Source: Rhodobacter sp. (lineage in GTDB: Bacteria; Pseudomonadota; Alphaproteobacteria; Rhodobacterales; Rhodobacteraceae). From it: a stretch of DNA of 19,283 nucleotides. Both the position numbers and the translations under genes were made by a program. Below, in pieces: positions 1 to 7,000 of the stretch. Below the pieces are notes generated by a model. The model worked only from the letters and a program-made list of their open reading frames with translations. It ran no database searches and had not been told where the DNA came from. Location of the stretch: NCBI GenBank assembly GCA_013824055.1, contig PNNE01000080.1, positions 1 through 19,283 on the forward strand. Direction: 5' to 3'. How positions within the stretch are numbered: position 1 is the first letter of the stretch; each line of letters starts with the position of its first letter.

Positions 1-42
1 TAGACACCCTGGACGCGCAGGCAGTTCGCGACCTGGTGCTGC

Positions 43-75
43 AAAGAAAAACGGCAGCGCCTGTGGCGCTGCCGT
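43..75 (-). terminator. Intrinsic terminator of the small exported protein gene
   Basis: An 11-bp perfect stem (51-61 pairs with 65-75) with a TGT loop is GC-rich and, read on the minus strand, is followed directly by a T-rich tract (positions 50-43, TTTTCTTT). It lies 36 bases after the stop of the minus-strand gene at 111-290. This is the clearest rho-independent terminator in the window. Positions 1-42 hold nothing I can assign. Confidence 0.85.
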
Positions 76-110
76 TCGATCAACACATCGCTGCGTCGAT
101 CAGGTCGAAA

Positions 111-290
111 TCAGTCGTTGCAGGCGACGGCGCAGATCAGCACCAGGCCGACGACAACCGGAACGATCCAGCCCGAACGCGGCTCGGCAGCCTCGACGAT
201 CGGCTCTTCTTCCACGACGACCGGGCCACCAGCGAAGGCAGCGGAGGAGATCATCGTAGCCGCCAGCATCGGGGCAAGAAACTTTTTCAT
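111..290 (-). CDS. Small exported acidic/membrane peptide, unknown function (59 aa)
   Basis: The protein starts MKKFLAPMLAATMISSAAFA, a typical Sec signal peptide with predicted cleavage after AFA at residue 20. The mature part begins GGPVVVEEE, continues as a short acidic segment, then has one hydrophobic helix (about residues 41-56) and ends C-N-D. AAAGGAAA lies about 6 bases before the ATG as ribosome binding site. It is a clear paralogue of the next gene (568-807): same signal peptide layout, the same GGPV(V/I)(V/I)EE start of the mature chain, and the same hydrophobic segment ending in VAC. Its own terminator follows at 43-75. I recall similar short proteins in other Rhodobacteraceae, but no function is known to me. 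Whether the mature form is anchored in the inner membrane or assembles elsewhere cannot be told from sequence. Confidence 0.8.
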   Translation of the reverse strand: MKKFLAPMLAATMISSAAFAGGPVVVEEEPIVEAAEPRSGWIVPVVVGLVLICAVACND

Positions 291-567
291 GGCATTTCCT
301 TTCTATTTACCGGGCAATCCCGGGGGAACTCACACCCGGACGCTAAGACAAGAGCCGATGCAGGCACAACGGATTCGTGTGAAATTGTGACGAATGAGTT
401 CGGGGCTTTGGCTTTAATGCAACAGAAGTGCCGTGAAGTCGGTTCGTTGCAGGATCACGACACTCCCGGTCGGGACCTTGAACTGGCAGAATCCTTAACG
501 GGTTTGGGCCGGTAATCGCCGCCCCATCTACCGATTCATGGCTTCGCAACTGTCAGGGACCGATGCC

Positions 568-807
568 TCACGGCAGCTTGGGGCCAGGCCCGTTCGGCGG
601 CACCGGATCATTGTCGCCACCACCGCAGGCGACGAGGCAGACCAGAACCAGCACGCCGATCACCGGCAGGATGCCGATCCGGCTTGCCGGTGCCTCGGCG
701 ATCAGCTCGTCGTTGCCTTCCTCGATGATGACCGGCCCGCCGGCATGGACCGTCGACGCCGTCAGCGCCGTCACTGCGACCAGCGCTGCCTTGAAGCTAT
801 TCAACAT
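568..807 (-). CDS. Small exported acidic/membrane peptide, paralogue of the 111-290 protein (79 aa)
   Basis: The chosen start is the ATG at 807, preceded by TGAGGAGAATCGC, a strong Shine-Dalgarno site; frame upstream of it is open but has no such signal. The signal peptide MLNSFKAALVAVTALTASTVHA is followed by a mature chain beginning GGPVIIEE. An acidic stretch and one hydrophobic segment (about residues 46-61) follow, ending LVCLVAC. The C-terminal tail is rich in Gly, Pro and Asp and is absent from the shorter paralogue at 111-290. The LVAC stretch resembles a lipobox but is internal, so I do not call a lipoprotein. Function is unknown. The 277 bases between the two genes contain no gene I can support, so each copy may have its own promoter. 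Confidence 0.75.
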   Translation of the reverse strand: MLNSFKAALVAVTALTASTVHAGGPVIIEEGNDELIAEAPASRIGILPVIGVLVLVCLVACGGGDNDPVPPNGPGPKLP

Positions 808-904
808 GCGATTCTCCTCACCTCGCAGCGATGCGGCGGGCATGCCACAATGCTGCCCGGTTTGCTTAGTGCGCCCGGACTGCACAGGCAATCAACCCCG
901 GCCC

Positions 905-921
905 GGAGAAACAGTTTCTCC
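905..921. promoter_or_regulatory. Perfect inverted repeat GGAGAAAC-A-GTTTCTCC
   Basis: Two 8-bp arms (905-912 and 914-921) flank a single base. The element lies about 100 bases before the start of the small exported protein gene (807) and 38 bases after the stop of the dehydrogenase (959), both on the minus strand. The one-base centre is too tight for an RNA hairpin with full stem, and no T tract follows, so a protein-binding site is a better reading than a terminator. The binding protein is unknown. Confidence 0.4.
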
Positions 922-958
922 ACAGAAATCCGCCGATGATCGCCTACAGGTTGTGTCT

Positions 959-1945
959 TCAGAACAATCCGGGCACAACCTGATCCGGTGGGCGGTGTCC
1001 GTCGGCAAAGGTCTTGATGTTGATGATGACCTTCTCGCCCATCTCGATCCGGCCTTCGATGGTGGCCGATCCCATATGCGGCAAGAGCACGACATTCGGC
1101 AGTTCAACCAGCCGCGGGTTGATGTCGGTGCCATTCTCGTAGACATCCAGTCCCGCGCCCGCCAGTTCGCCCGCCCGCAGCGCGCGGGTCAGGGCGTTCT
1201 GGTCGATCACCTCTCCGCGCGAGGTGTTGACCACGACTGTCGAGGGTTTCATCAGCTTCAGCCGCCGCGCATTCAGCAGATGAAACGTCGAGGGCGTGTG
1301 CGGGCAGTTCACGCTGACGATGTCCATCCGCGCCAGCATCTGGTCCAGGCTTTCCCAGTATGTCGCCTCCAGCTCGGCCTCGATCTCGGGACGGACGCGC
1401 TTGCGGTTGTGGTAATGCACCTGCAGCCCGAAGGCCCTGGCCCGCCGCGCGACCGCCTGGCCGATCCGGCCCATCCCCAGGATGCCCAGCCGCCGCCCGC
1501 CAAGACGCCCGCCCAGGTTGGCCATCGGCGACCAGCCGGTCCAGCCGCCCGCCTGCATCACCTGCAAGCCCTGCGGGATGCGTCGCGTCACCGCAAGAAT
1601 CAGCGCCATCACCATGTCGGCCGTGTCCTCGGTCGTGACACCGGGCGTGTTCGACACCAGGATTCCCCGCTGGCGTGCCGTCGCCACGTCGATGTGATCG
1701 ACCCCGGCGCCATAATTGGCGATCAGCTTCAGCTTCTCGCCCGCCTGGGCCAGAAGCCCCGCGTCGATCGTGTCGGTGATCGTCGGCACCAGCACATCCG
1801 CGCGCCGCATCGCATTGGCCAGCTCTTCGCGGGTCATCGCGACATCGGGGTCGCGGAGCTCCACATCGAACAGCTCCTTCATCCGGGTCTCCACGACCTC
1901 GGGCAGCCGTCGCGTCACGATCACAGTCAGGCGGCTGGCAGGCAT
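959..1945 (-). CDS. D-2-hydroxyacid dehydrogenase, glyoxylate/hydroxypyruvate reductase type
   Basis: This 328-residue cytosolic enzyme belongs to the D-isomer-specific 2-hydroxyacid dehydrogenases, which reduce 2-oxoacids such as glyoxylate or hydroxypyruvate with NAD(P)H. The Rossmann motif GILGMGRIG lies at residues 154-162. The catalytic triad is visible as Arg243 (in SRGEVID), Glu270 (in DVYENG) and His290 (in LLPHMGS). The strand after the glycine motif ends HNRKR (179-183); an Arg at this place suggests NADPH preference, as known for glyoxylate reductases, but this is inference. The ATG at 1945 has GGGGAGAA 4 bases upstream, and the length fits the family. The frame is open well beyond this start, but upstream sequence belongs to the divergent SH3 gene. 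The exact substrate cannot be decided from sequence. Confidence 0.9.
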   Translation of the reverse strand: MPASRLTVIVTRRLPEVVETRMKELFDVELRDPDVAMTREELANAMRRADVLVPTITDTIDAGLLAQAGEKLKLIANYGAGVDHIDVATARQRGILVSNTPGVTTEDTADMVMALILAVTRRIPQGLQVMQAGGWTGWSPMANLGGRLGGRRLGILGMGRIGQAVARRARAFGLQVHYHNRKRVRPEIEAELEATYWESLDQMLARMDIVSVNCPHTPSTFHLLNARRLKLMKPSTVVVNTSRGEVIDQNALTRALRAGELAGAGLDVYENGTDINPRLVELPNVVLLPHMGSATIEGRIEMGEKVIINIKTFADGHRPPDQVVPGLF

Positions 1946-2074
1946 GCTCTTCTCCCCGACACTTCCAAATCCGGCGTCCTTGGGGCAAGGTGCAGCCAAG
2001 CGGGGCGATGCACAAGACCCAGGTAGAGCGGTAACGGTACGGATGACCTGCACGGCATCCCGGAAGGCGGCAAG

Positions 2075-2638
2075 ATGAAACGGTTGGTCGCGGTTTTGGC
2101 ACTGCTGGGCGCACTTGTGGGCACCTCCCTCGGCGCGCAGGAAGCGGCTGCACCGGAAACCGACGTGCCGGTCGTCATCGACAAGGCTCCGGAAAGGCAG
2201 TGCCAGCCCGATATCGGCTGTGTCACCAACCTGCCCCTGCCGCGCTTCGTCTCGCTGAAAGGGTCCGAGGGCAACGCGCGGCGCGGTCCCGGCCTGACTC
2301 ACCGAATCGACTGGGTCTTCACCCGCGCGGGCATGCCGCTGAAGATCACCGCCGAATTCGAGAACTGGCGCCGGGTCGAGGATTTCGAAGGCGCTGGCGG
2401 CTGGGTCCATTTCTCGCTGCTGTCCGGGGTCCGCAGCGCGCTGGTCACCCTCGACATGGCCCAGCTGCACGCCGACCCCGACGATGGCGCAACCGTCGTC
2501 GCGCAAGCCGAGCTTGGGGTGATCGGCCGCATACTGGAGTGCAACCCCGCCTGGTGCCGCGTCTCGCTGGACGGCACGCGGGGCTGGATCAGGAAAAGCT
2601 CCATCTGGGGCGTGACGGAGGATGAAGTTGTCCAGTAA
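2075..2638 (+). CDS. Exported SH3-domain protein (COG3807-like)
   Basis: The 187-residue product has a Sec signal peptide (MKRLVAVLALLGALVGTSLGA, probable cleavage after Ala21). Two SH3-like repeats follow, about residues 57-120 and 125-180. Typical family features are LPRFVSLKGSEGNARRGPG at the start of the first repeat and GWVHFSLL / GWIRKSSIWG at the ends. Four cysteines (43, 49, 156, 161) form two close pairs that could make disulfides in the periplasm. Bacterial SH3-like domains often bind cell wall or act as spacing modules; the role here is unknown. GGAAGG precedes the ATG. The last 17 bases overlap the start of the cation transporter gene, so the two are co-transcribed. Confidence 0.85.
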   Translation: MKRLVAVLALLGALVGTSLGAQEAAAPETDVPVVIDKAPERQCQPDIGCVTNLPLPRFVSLKGSEGNARRGPGLTHRIDWVFTRAGMPLKITAEFENWRRVEDFEGAGGWVHFSLLSGVRSALVTLDMAQLHADPDDGATVVAQAELGVIGRILECNPAWCRVSLDGTRGWIRKSSIWGVTEDEVVQ

Positions 2639-3563
2639 GCCGACCGCGGGGGTCAGCCTGGCGATTTCGGCCGGGCTCGCCTCGGTTCTGGTCGCGGCGG
2701 TTCTGGTCGCGCTGAAGCTCTGGGCGCTGGCCGAGACGGGGGCGCTGTCCATCGCCGCCTCGCTGGCCGACTCGGCGATGGATCTCATGATGTCGCTTGG
2801 CGCCGCCGTCGCCATCGTCTACGCCGCCCGCCCTGCCGACGAGGACCACGCCTTCGGCCACACCTCGGCCGAGGATCTGACCGCGCTGGCGCAATCCGCC
2901 TTCATCCTGGTCTCCTCGGGCGTGATCGGCTGGACCGCGGTCTACCGCCTGACCGCCGACACCCCGCACCAGCTGGCGTCCGAAGGGCGTGGGCTGATCG
3001 TAATGGTCATCTCGATCATCCTGACTCTGGCGCTGGTCTGGTGGCAAGGCCGCGTCGCCCGCCGGACCGGCAGCAAGGTCGTCGCCGCCGACCGGCTGCA
3101 CTACGTGGGCGACCTGCTGCCAAGCCTCGGGGCCATCGGCGCGCTCTGGGCCTCTGGCCGCTACGGGATCGGCTCGATCGACGCGATTGTCGCCCTGGCA
3201 GCAGCCGCCGTCATGCTGGTCGGGGCGCTGCGCATCGGCAGGGACGCCTGGGATGCGCTGATGGATCGCGCCGCCGACCCCCGGATCATCGAGGGCATCG
3301 GCCGCATCGCCGCCGACTGGCCCGGCGTGCGCGGCTACCATGATCTCAAGACCCGGACCGCCGGCAGCCGCCTTTTCGTCAACATCCACATCGAGCTGGA
3401 CGGCGACCAGTCCCTGCGCCAGGCGCATGACATCGGCGCAAGCCTCCGCCGCGCCATCCTGGACGCCTATCCCCATGCCGACGTGATCATCCACAAGGAC
3501 GTCCACCGCGAGACACAGGCAGTTGACTTGACCCATGCTCCGCACGATTATACGAACGTATAA
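2622..3563 (+). CDS. Cation diffusion facilitator, FieF/YiiP type (Zn/Fe efflux)
   Basis: The 313-residue inner-membrane protein has about six transmembrane helices and a cytosolic C-terminal domain; it should exchange divalent metal for protons. All metal sites known from E. coli YiiP can be traced. Site A is Asp50/Asp54 (DSAMD) plus His160/Asp164 (HYVGD), the DD-HD pattern of Zn/Fe/Cd-transporting members. Site B is Asp73, His76 and His80 (DEDHAFGH). The cytosolic site is His240, His256, His269, His291 and Asp293. The gene overlaps the SH3 gene by 17 bases. The ATG at 2622 directly abuts GGAGG (2617-2621), whereas an in-frame TTG at 2628 stands 6 bases from it and may be the real start, shortening the protein by two residues. 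The stop codon lies inside the next gene's presumed operator. Confidence 0.9.
   Translation: MKLSSKPTAGVSLAISAGLASVLVAAVLVALKLWALAETGALSIAASLADSAMDLMMSLGAAVAIVYAARPADEDHAFGHTSAEDLTALAQSAFILVSSGVIGWTAVYRLTADTPHQLASEGRGLIVMVISIILTLALVWWQGRVARRTGSKVVAADRLHYVGDLLPSLGAIGALWASGRYGIGSIDAIVALAAAAVMLVGALRIGRDAWDALMDRAADPRIIEGIGRIAADWPGVRGYHDLKTRTAGSRLFVNIHIELDGDQSLRQAHDIGASLRRAILDAYPHADVIIHKDVHRETQAVDLTHAPHDYTNV
3523..3551 (+). promoter_or_regulatory. Candidate sigma-70 promoter for the tetR-aruH-aruI operon
   Basis: TTGACT (3523-3528, five of six consensus bases) and GATTAT (3546-3551, four of six) are separated by 17 bases. The -10 end overlaps the inverted repeat at 3548-3563, the arrangement expected for a repressed promoter. 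Transcription would start near 3558, giving a leader of only about 9 bases before the ATG at 3567; no Shine-Dalgarno site is visible, so translation may be nearly leaderless. The promoter lies wholly inside the end of the transporter gene. Confidence 0.45.
3548..3563. promoter_or_regulatory. Inverted repeat TTATACG-AA-CGTATAA, probable TetR operator
   Basis: Two perfect 7-bp arms are separated by AA, and the element ends 3 bases before the regulator's ATG. It overlaps the candidate -10 element and the stop codon of the preceding transporter gene. The element is strikingly AT-rich against its surroundings. Size and position fit the short palindromes bound by TetR-family dimers, so autoregulation of the operon by the adjacent TetR protein is the natural inference. 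Confidence 0.6.
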
Positions 3564-3566
3564 CAA

Positions 3567-4235
3567 ATGGACGCCATGCAACCCGCCCGCCGCCTTTACC
3601 GCCGCGAAAGCGAAGAAAGCCGTCGCACGGCGCTGATCGCGGCCACGCAAGAGCTTGTGGCCGAAGGCGGGCCCGAGGCCGCGACGGTGCGCGCCATTGC
3701 CGAACGGGCCGGGGTCACGCCCGGGCTGATCCGCCACTACTTCCAGTCCAAGGACGAACTGACCCGCGCCGCCTATCGCGCCCTGATGGACGGGATGACC
3801 GCCAAGGGCTCGGACGCCATCGAAGGCGTCGGCGCGGGGCCCGAGGAACGGCTGGCCGCCTTCATCGCCGCCTCGCTGCGCCCGCCGGTCCTTGATGCCG
3901 GGGCCGTGGTGCTTTGGGCCGGCTACATGCACAAGGTGCGCAGCGACCCCGATCTGATGGCCGTGCACGAGGCCAGCTACCTGGCCTACCGCGACACCCT
4001 GCAACGCCTGATCGACACGCTTCCACGGGTGGTCAAGCCCGGCCAGACCCGCGCCGAGGCCATTGCCTGCAACGCCCTGATCGACGGGCTTTGGGTCGAA
4101 GGCTCGCTGCTGCCCGGCACCTTCGACCCGGGCGAGGTCATCGTCATCGGCCTCTCTGCGGTCAGCGCCATCCTGGGCGTGAACCTGATGGAACACACTG
4201 CCATGCTCCCCGATTTCGGAAAGACAACACCATGA
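3567..4235 (+). CDS. TetR family transcriptional regulator, BetI-like
   Basis: The 222-residue protein has an N-terminal TetR DNA-binding domain; the helix-turn-helix and following helix run from about residue 40 to 66 (TVRAIAERAGVTPGLIRHYF, then QSKDEL). The C-terminal part resembles the BetI-type ligand-binding domain. Two starts are possible, ATG at 3567 and ATG at 3576; neither has a clear Shine-Dalgarno site, and I keep the first. The stop overlaps the start of the transaminase gene (ATGA), so the regulator is part of the operon it most likely controls. By context the ligand could be arginine, 2-ketoarginine or a related compound; this is inference. Similarity to BetI in the C-terminal domain does not imply a role in choline metabolism here. 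Confidence 0.9.
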   Translation: MDAMQPARRLYRRESEESRRTALIAATQELVAEGGPEAATVRAIAERAGVTPGLIRHYFQSKDELTRAAYRALMDGMTAKGSDAIEGVGAGPEERLAAFIAASLRPPVLDAGAVVLWAGYMHKVRSDPDLMAVHEASYLAYRDTLQRLIDTLPRVVKPGQTRAEAIACNALIDGLWVEGSLLPGTFDPGEVIVIGLSAVSAILGVNLMEHTAMLPDFGKTTP

Positions 4236-5419
4236 GATACGCCTCTGTCACCGACCGCCTGTCCGACCTTGGCGGTGCAAAGTGGGCATTGCATGCCCGC
4301 GCCCGGGCGATGAAGGCCGCGGGTGAGGCCATCATCGAGCTCACCATCGGCGAACCCGACGTCCCTGCCCCCACCCGCTACATCGAGGCCGCGACTGCCG
4401 CGATGCGGGCCGGGCGCACCGGCTATTCCAACGGCCGGGGCGAGCCCGGCCTCGTCGCCGCCCTTGCGGCCCGCTACAGCGCCCGCCGCGGGCGCGTGAT
4501 CGGCCGGGACCAGATCATGTGCCTGCCCGGCACCCAGACCGTGCTTTACGGCATCCTGCGCACTCTGGTCGAAGCCGGGGACGAGGTCCTGCTCGGCGAC
4601 CCGATGTATGCCACCTATGAGGGCCTGATCGCCCAGACCGGCGCCAGGATGGTTCCCGTGCCGCTGAAACCCGAATCCGGCTTTCGGATGCAGGCCGCCG
4701 ACGTGGCCGCCCGGATCACGCCCCGCAGCCGCGTCCTGTTCCTGAACTCGCCCCACAACCCGACCGGCGCGGTCCTGCGCCCCGAGGATATCCGCGCGCT
4801 TGGCGACCTGGCAAAGGCCCATGATCTGTGGATTCTCTGTGACGAGGTCTACGAGGATCTGGTCTTCCCCGGCGTCCCCTTCACCTCACCCCTCGACCAT
4901 GCGGACCTCGCCGACCGCACCATCGTCGCCTCGTCGATCTCGAAGTCCCACGCCGCCCCCGGCTTCCGCTCCGGCTGGTGCGTCGGCCCGGCCGAGTTCT
5001 GCGCGCGGATGCTGCCACTTTCAGAAACCATGCTGTTTGGCAGCCAGCCCTTCCTTGCGGATGCCACCGAACTTGCAGTTTCCGAACCTTCCCCCGTCGC
5101 CGCCGGGATGGCCGAACGCTTCTCCCGCCGCGCCGGGATCATTGCCGACAGGCTGTCAGGGGTGAACGGGCTTTACGTCCACCGGCCCGAGGCCGGCATG
5201 TTCGCCCTGATCGACGTCCGCGCCACGGGCCTGTCGGGAGAGGACTTCGCCGCCACCCTGCTTGACCGGCAGAAAGTCGCCGTCATGCCGGGCGAAAGCT
5301 TCGGTGCGGGCCTTTCCGGCTGGCTGCGCCTGTCGCTCACCCAACCTGACGACGGCACCGCCCTCGCCGCCAATCGCATCGCCGCCCATGCGGCCAGCAT
5401 CCTGGGGAACGCAGCATGA
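4232..5419 (+). CDS. aruH: PLP-dependent aminotransferase, arginine:pyruvate transaminase (AruH-like)
   Basis: The 395-residue cytosolic protein is a fold-type I aminotransferase. Visible active-site residues are Asn176 (NSPHNPTGA), Asp204 and Tyr207 (CDEVY), the PLP lysine Lys238 (SSISKSH), Arg246, and Arg366, which should bind the substrate carboxylate. From memory the sequence resembles Pseudomonas aeruginosa AruH along much of its length (MRY start, GDEVL..PMYATYE, SPHNPTGA, SKSHA..G). AruH transfers the amino group of L-arginine to pyruvate, giving 2-ketoarginine and alanine. The next gene encodes the matching 2-ketoarginine decarboxylase, which supports the assignment. The start overlaps the regulator's stop and the end overlaps the decarboxylase start, both as ATGA, so translation is coupled. 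Another basic or aliphatic amino acid as substrate is possible. Confidence 0.8.
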   Translation: MRYASVTDRLSDLGGAKWALHARARAMKAAGEAIIELTIGEPDVPAPTRYIEAATAAMRAGRTGYSNGRGEPGLVAALAARYSARRGRVIGRDQIMCLPGTQTVLYGILRTLVEAGDEVLLGDPMYATYEGLIAQTGARMVPVPLKPESGFRMQAADVAARITPRSRVLFLNSPHNPTGAVLRPEDIRALGDLAKAHDLWILCDEVYEDLVFPGVPFTSPLDHADLADRTIVASSISKSHAAPGFRSGWCVGPAEFCARMLPLSETMLFGSQPFLADATELAVSEPSPVAAGMAERFSRRAGIIADRLSGVNGLYVHRPEAGMFALIDVRATGLSGEDFAATLLDRQKVAVMPGESFGAGLSGWLRLSLTQPDDGTALAANRIAAHAASILGNAA

Positions 5420-7000
5420 CCACCGTCGGCATCCGTCTGGTCGAGGGCCTGATCGCCCGCGGCATCGACACCGTCTTCGGCATCCCCGGCGTCCACACCA
5501 TCGAGCTTTATCGCGGCCTCGCCGCGGCCCAGGGCAAGATCCGCCACGTCACCCCCCGCCACGAACAGGGCGCGGGCTTCATGGCCGACGGCTATGCCCG
5601 CGTCTCGGGCAGACCCGCCGCCGCCTTCGTCATCACCGGGCCGGGCCTCACGAACACGCTGACCGCGATGGCTCAGGCCAAGGCCGATTCGGTGCCGATG
5701 CTGGTGATCTCCGGCCTTGGCCGCAGCGACACGCTGGGCAAGGGCCTGGGCCGGTTGCACGAGCTTCCCGACCAGGGCGCGATGGTTGCCACCCTTTGCC
5801 ACACCGAAACCGTGACCGACCCCAGGACGCTGGGCGAGGTGCTGGACCGCGCCTTCGCCGCCATGACCGCAGGTCGTCCCGGCCCCGCGCATATCCAGAT
5901 TTCCACCAACATGATGGGCCAGCCCTGCCCCGAACTGCCGCCCTCCGTGACATCCAGCAGCGCCGTGCCCCTGCCGCTTGGCCGCCTGCGCAACATCGCC
6001 GCCGCCCTGAACGCCGCCGAGCGTGTGGTCATCCTGGCTGGCGGAGGCACGCGCGGGGCCGAAGGTCCGCTGCAGAAACTGGCGGAATCGCTTGACGCCC
6101 CGGTGATCCAGACCGTCAACGCGCGCGGTGCGATGTTTGGCCACCGGCTGACCATCCCGGCCTCGCCCAGCCTGACCTCGGTCCGCAAGTTCATTGCCGA
6201 CGCCGACCAGATCCTTGCCATCGGCACGGAGCTGGGGCCCACCGATTATGACATGTATGCCAATGGGCGCGTCCCGAACCTGTCGGACATGATCCGCATC
6301 GACATCTGCGCGGACCAGCTGGCCCGCCACCCCGCGAAGATGCCGGTCAAGGCCGACGCCGGGGCGATGATGGCCGCGCTGATGCCGATGACGATCCGCG
6401 CCAATCGCGATGGTGCCACAAGGGCCGAGGCCGTCCGCAAGGCCGCGCGGGCCGAGCTTGCCGTCCCTGGACGCGGGCATGCCCGCCCGGCTGGACATGG
6501 TCGAGGTGATCCGCGACGCCATGCCGAACGCGATCATCGTCGGCGACAGCACCCAGCCGGTCTATGCCGCCAACCTCTACTATGACCACGACCGTCCTCG
6601 CGGCTGGTTCAATGCGGCCACCGGCTATGGCGCGCTTGGCTATGCCCCCGGCGCGGCCATCGGCGCGGCCATCGCCGCCCCTGGCGTGCCCGTGGTCTGC
6701 CTGATCGGCGATGGCGGTCTGCAGTTCAGCCCCGGAGAGCTGCGCACCGCCGTCGACGAAAAGCTGCCCATTACCTACATCGTCTGGAACAACGCCGGCT
6801 TCCGCGAGATCGAGGATGCGCTCCGCCAGGCCAAGGTGAACCCGATCATCGGCTGCCACCCCTCACCGCTGGACATGGAGCATTTCGCGATGGCCTGCGA
6901 CATGGTCTTCGCCAGCGTCCCCCCCGACCCCGACCAGCTGGGCGAACTGCTCATCACCCCGCACGACGGCCCGCGCTTCCTGGAGATTCAGGCCCGCTGA
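5416..7000 (+). pseudogene. aruI: ThDP-dependent 2-ketoarginine (5-guanidino-2-oxopentanoate) decarboxylase, AruI-like, frame broken
   Basis: Two reading frames together make one ThDP enzyme of about 527 residues. The first frame (ATG 5416, running to 6585) carries the N-terminal Pyr domain, with the catalytic glutamate Glu50 in RHEQGAG, and the central domain. Family-like sequence in it stops near 6450. The second frame is family-like from about 6460 to the TGA at 7000. It carries the ThDP-binding motif, GDG at about 6707-6715 followed by NN at 6788-6793. Reading must move forward one base between about 6450 and 6472. Without the second part the enzyme cannot bind its cofactor, so the gene is inactive unless the shift is a sequencing error or is recoded. 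AruI decarboxylates 2-ketoarginine to 4-guanidinobutyraldehyde. The ATGA overlap with aruH marks an operon, and the end overlaps the convergent MFS gene by 13 bases. Confidence 0.75.
6473..6486. repeat. Perfect palindrome GCGGGCATGCCCGC at the frame break
   Basis: This 14-bp perfect palindrome begins just after the segment where the decarboxylase reading changes frame. It contains an ATG (6479) in the downstream frame. It can be a cause of a base-calling error, a mutational hot spot, or chance in GC-rich coding DNA; I cannot tell which. Confidence 0.5.

Noticed and set aside
374..394. TTCGT..ACGAA with a lac-operator-like centre upstream of the first small gene.
   Set aside because: The arms are only 5 bp and the likeness to lac sequence is coincidental; no partner regulator is visible.
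343..549. 68-codon minus-strand frame between the two small exported protein genes.
   Set aside because: No signal peptide, ribosome binding site or recognisable composition; probably non-coding spacer.
568..807. Lipoprotein call for the 79-residue small protein because of its LVAC sequence.
   Set aside because: The cysteine lies after an internal hydrophobic helix near residue 60, not at the end of the N-terminal signal peptide.
563..2026. 487-codon plus-strand open frame antisense to the small exported protein and the dehydrogenase.
   Set aside because: No domain, no good ribosome binding site, and both minus-strand genes under it are well supported.
959..2815. Very long minus-strand open frame (618 codons) reaching from the dehydrogenase across the SH3 gene into the transporter.
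   Set aside because: Only the part after the ATG at 1945 looks like a dehydrogenase. The rest is antisense to two clear genes and has no family features; long antisense frames are expected at this GC content.
2589..4196. 535-codon minus-strand open frame antisense to the transporter and tetR.
   Set aside because: Low-complexity Gly/Asp/Arg/Gln-rich composition is typical of antisense of high-GC genes; the plus strand has complete families with motifs.
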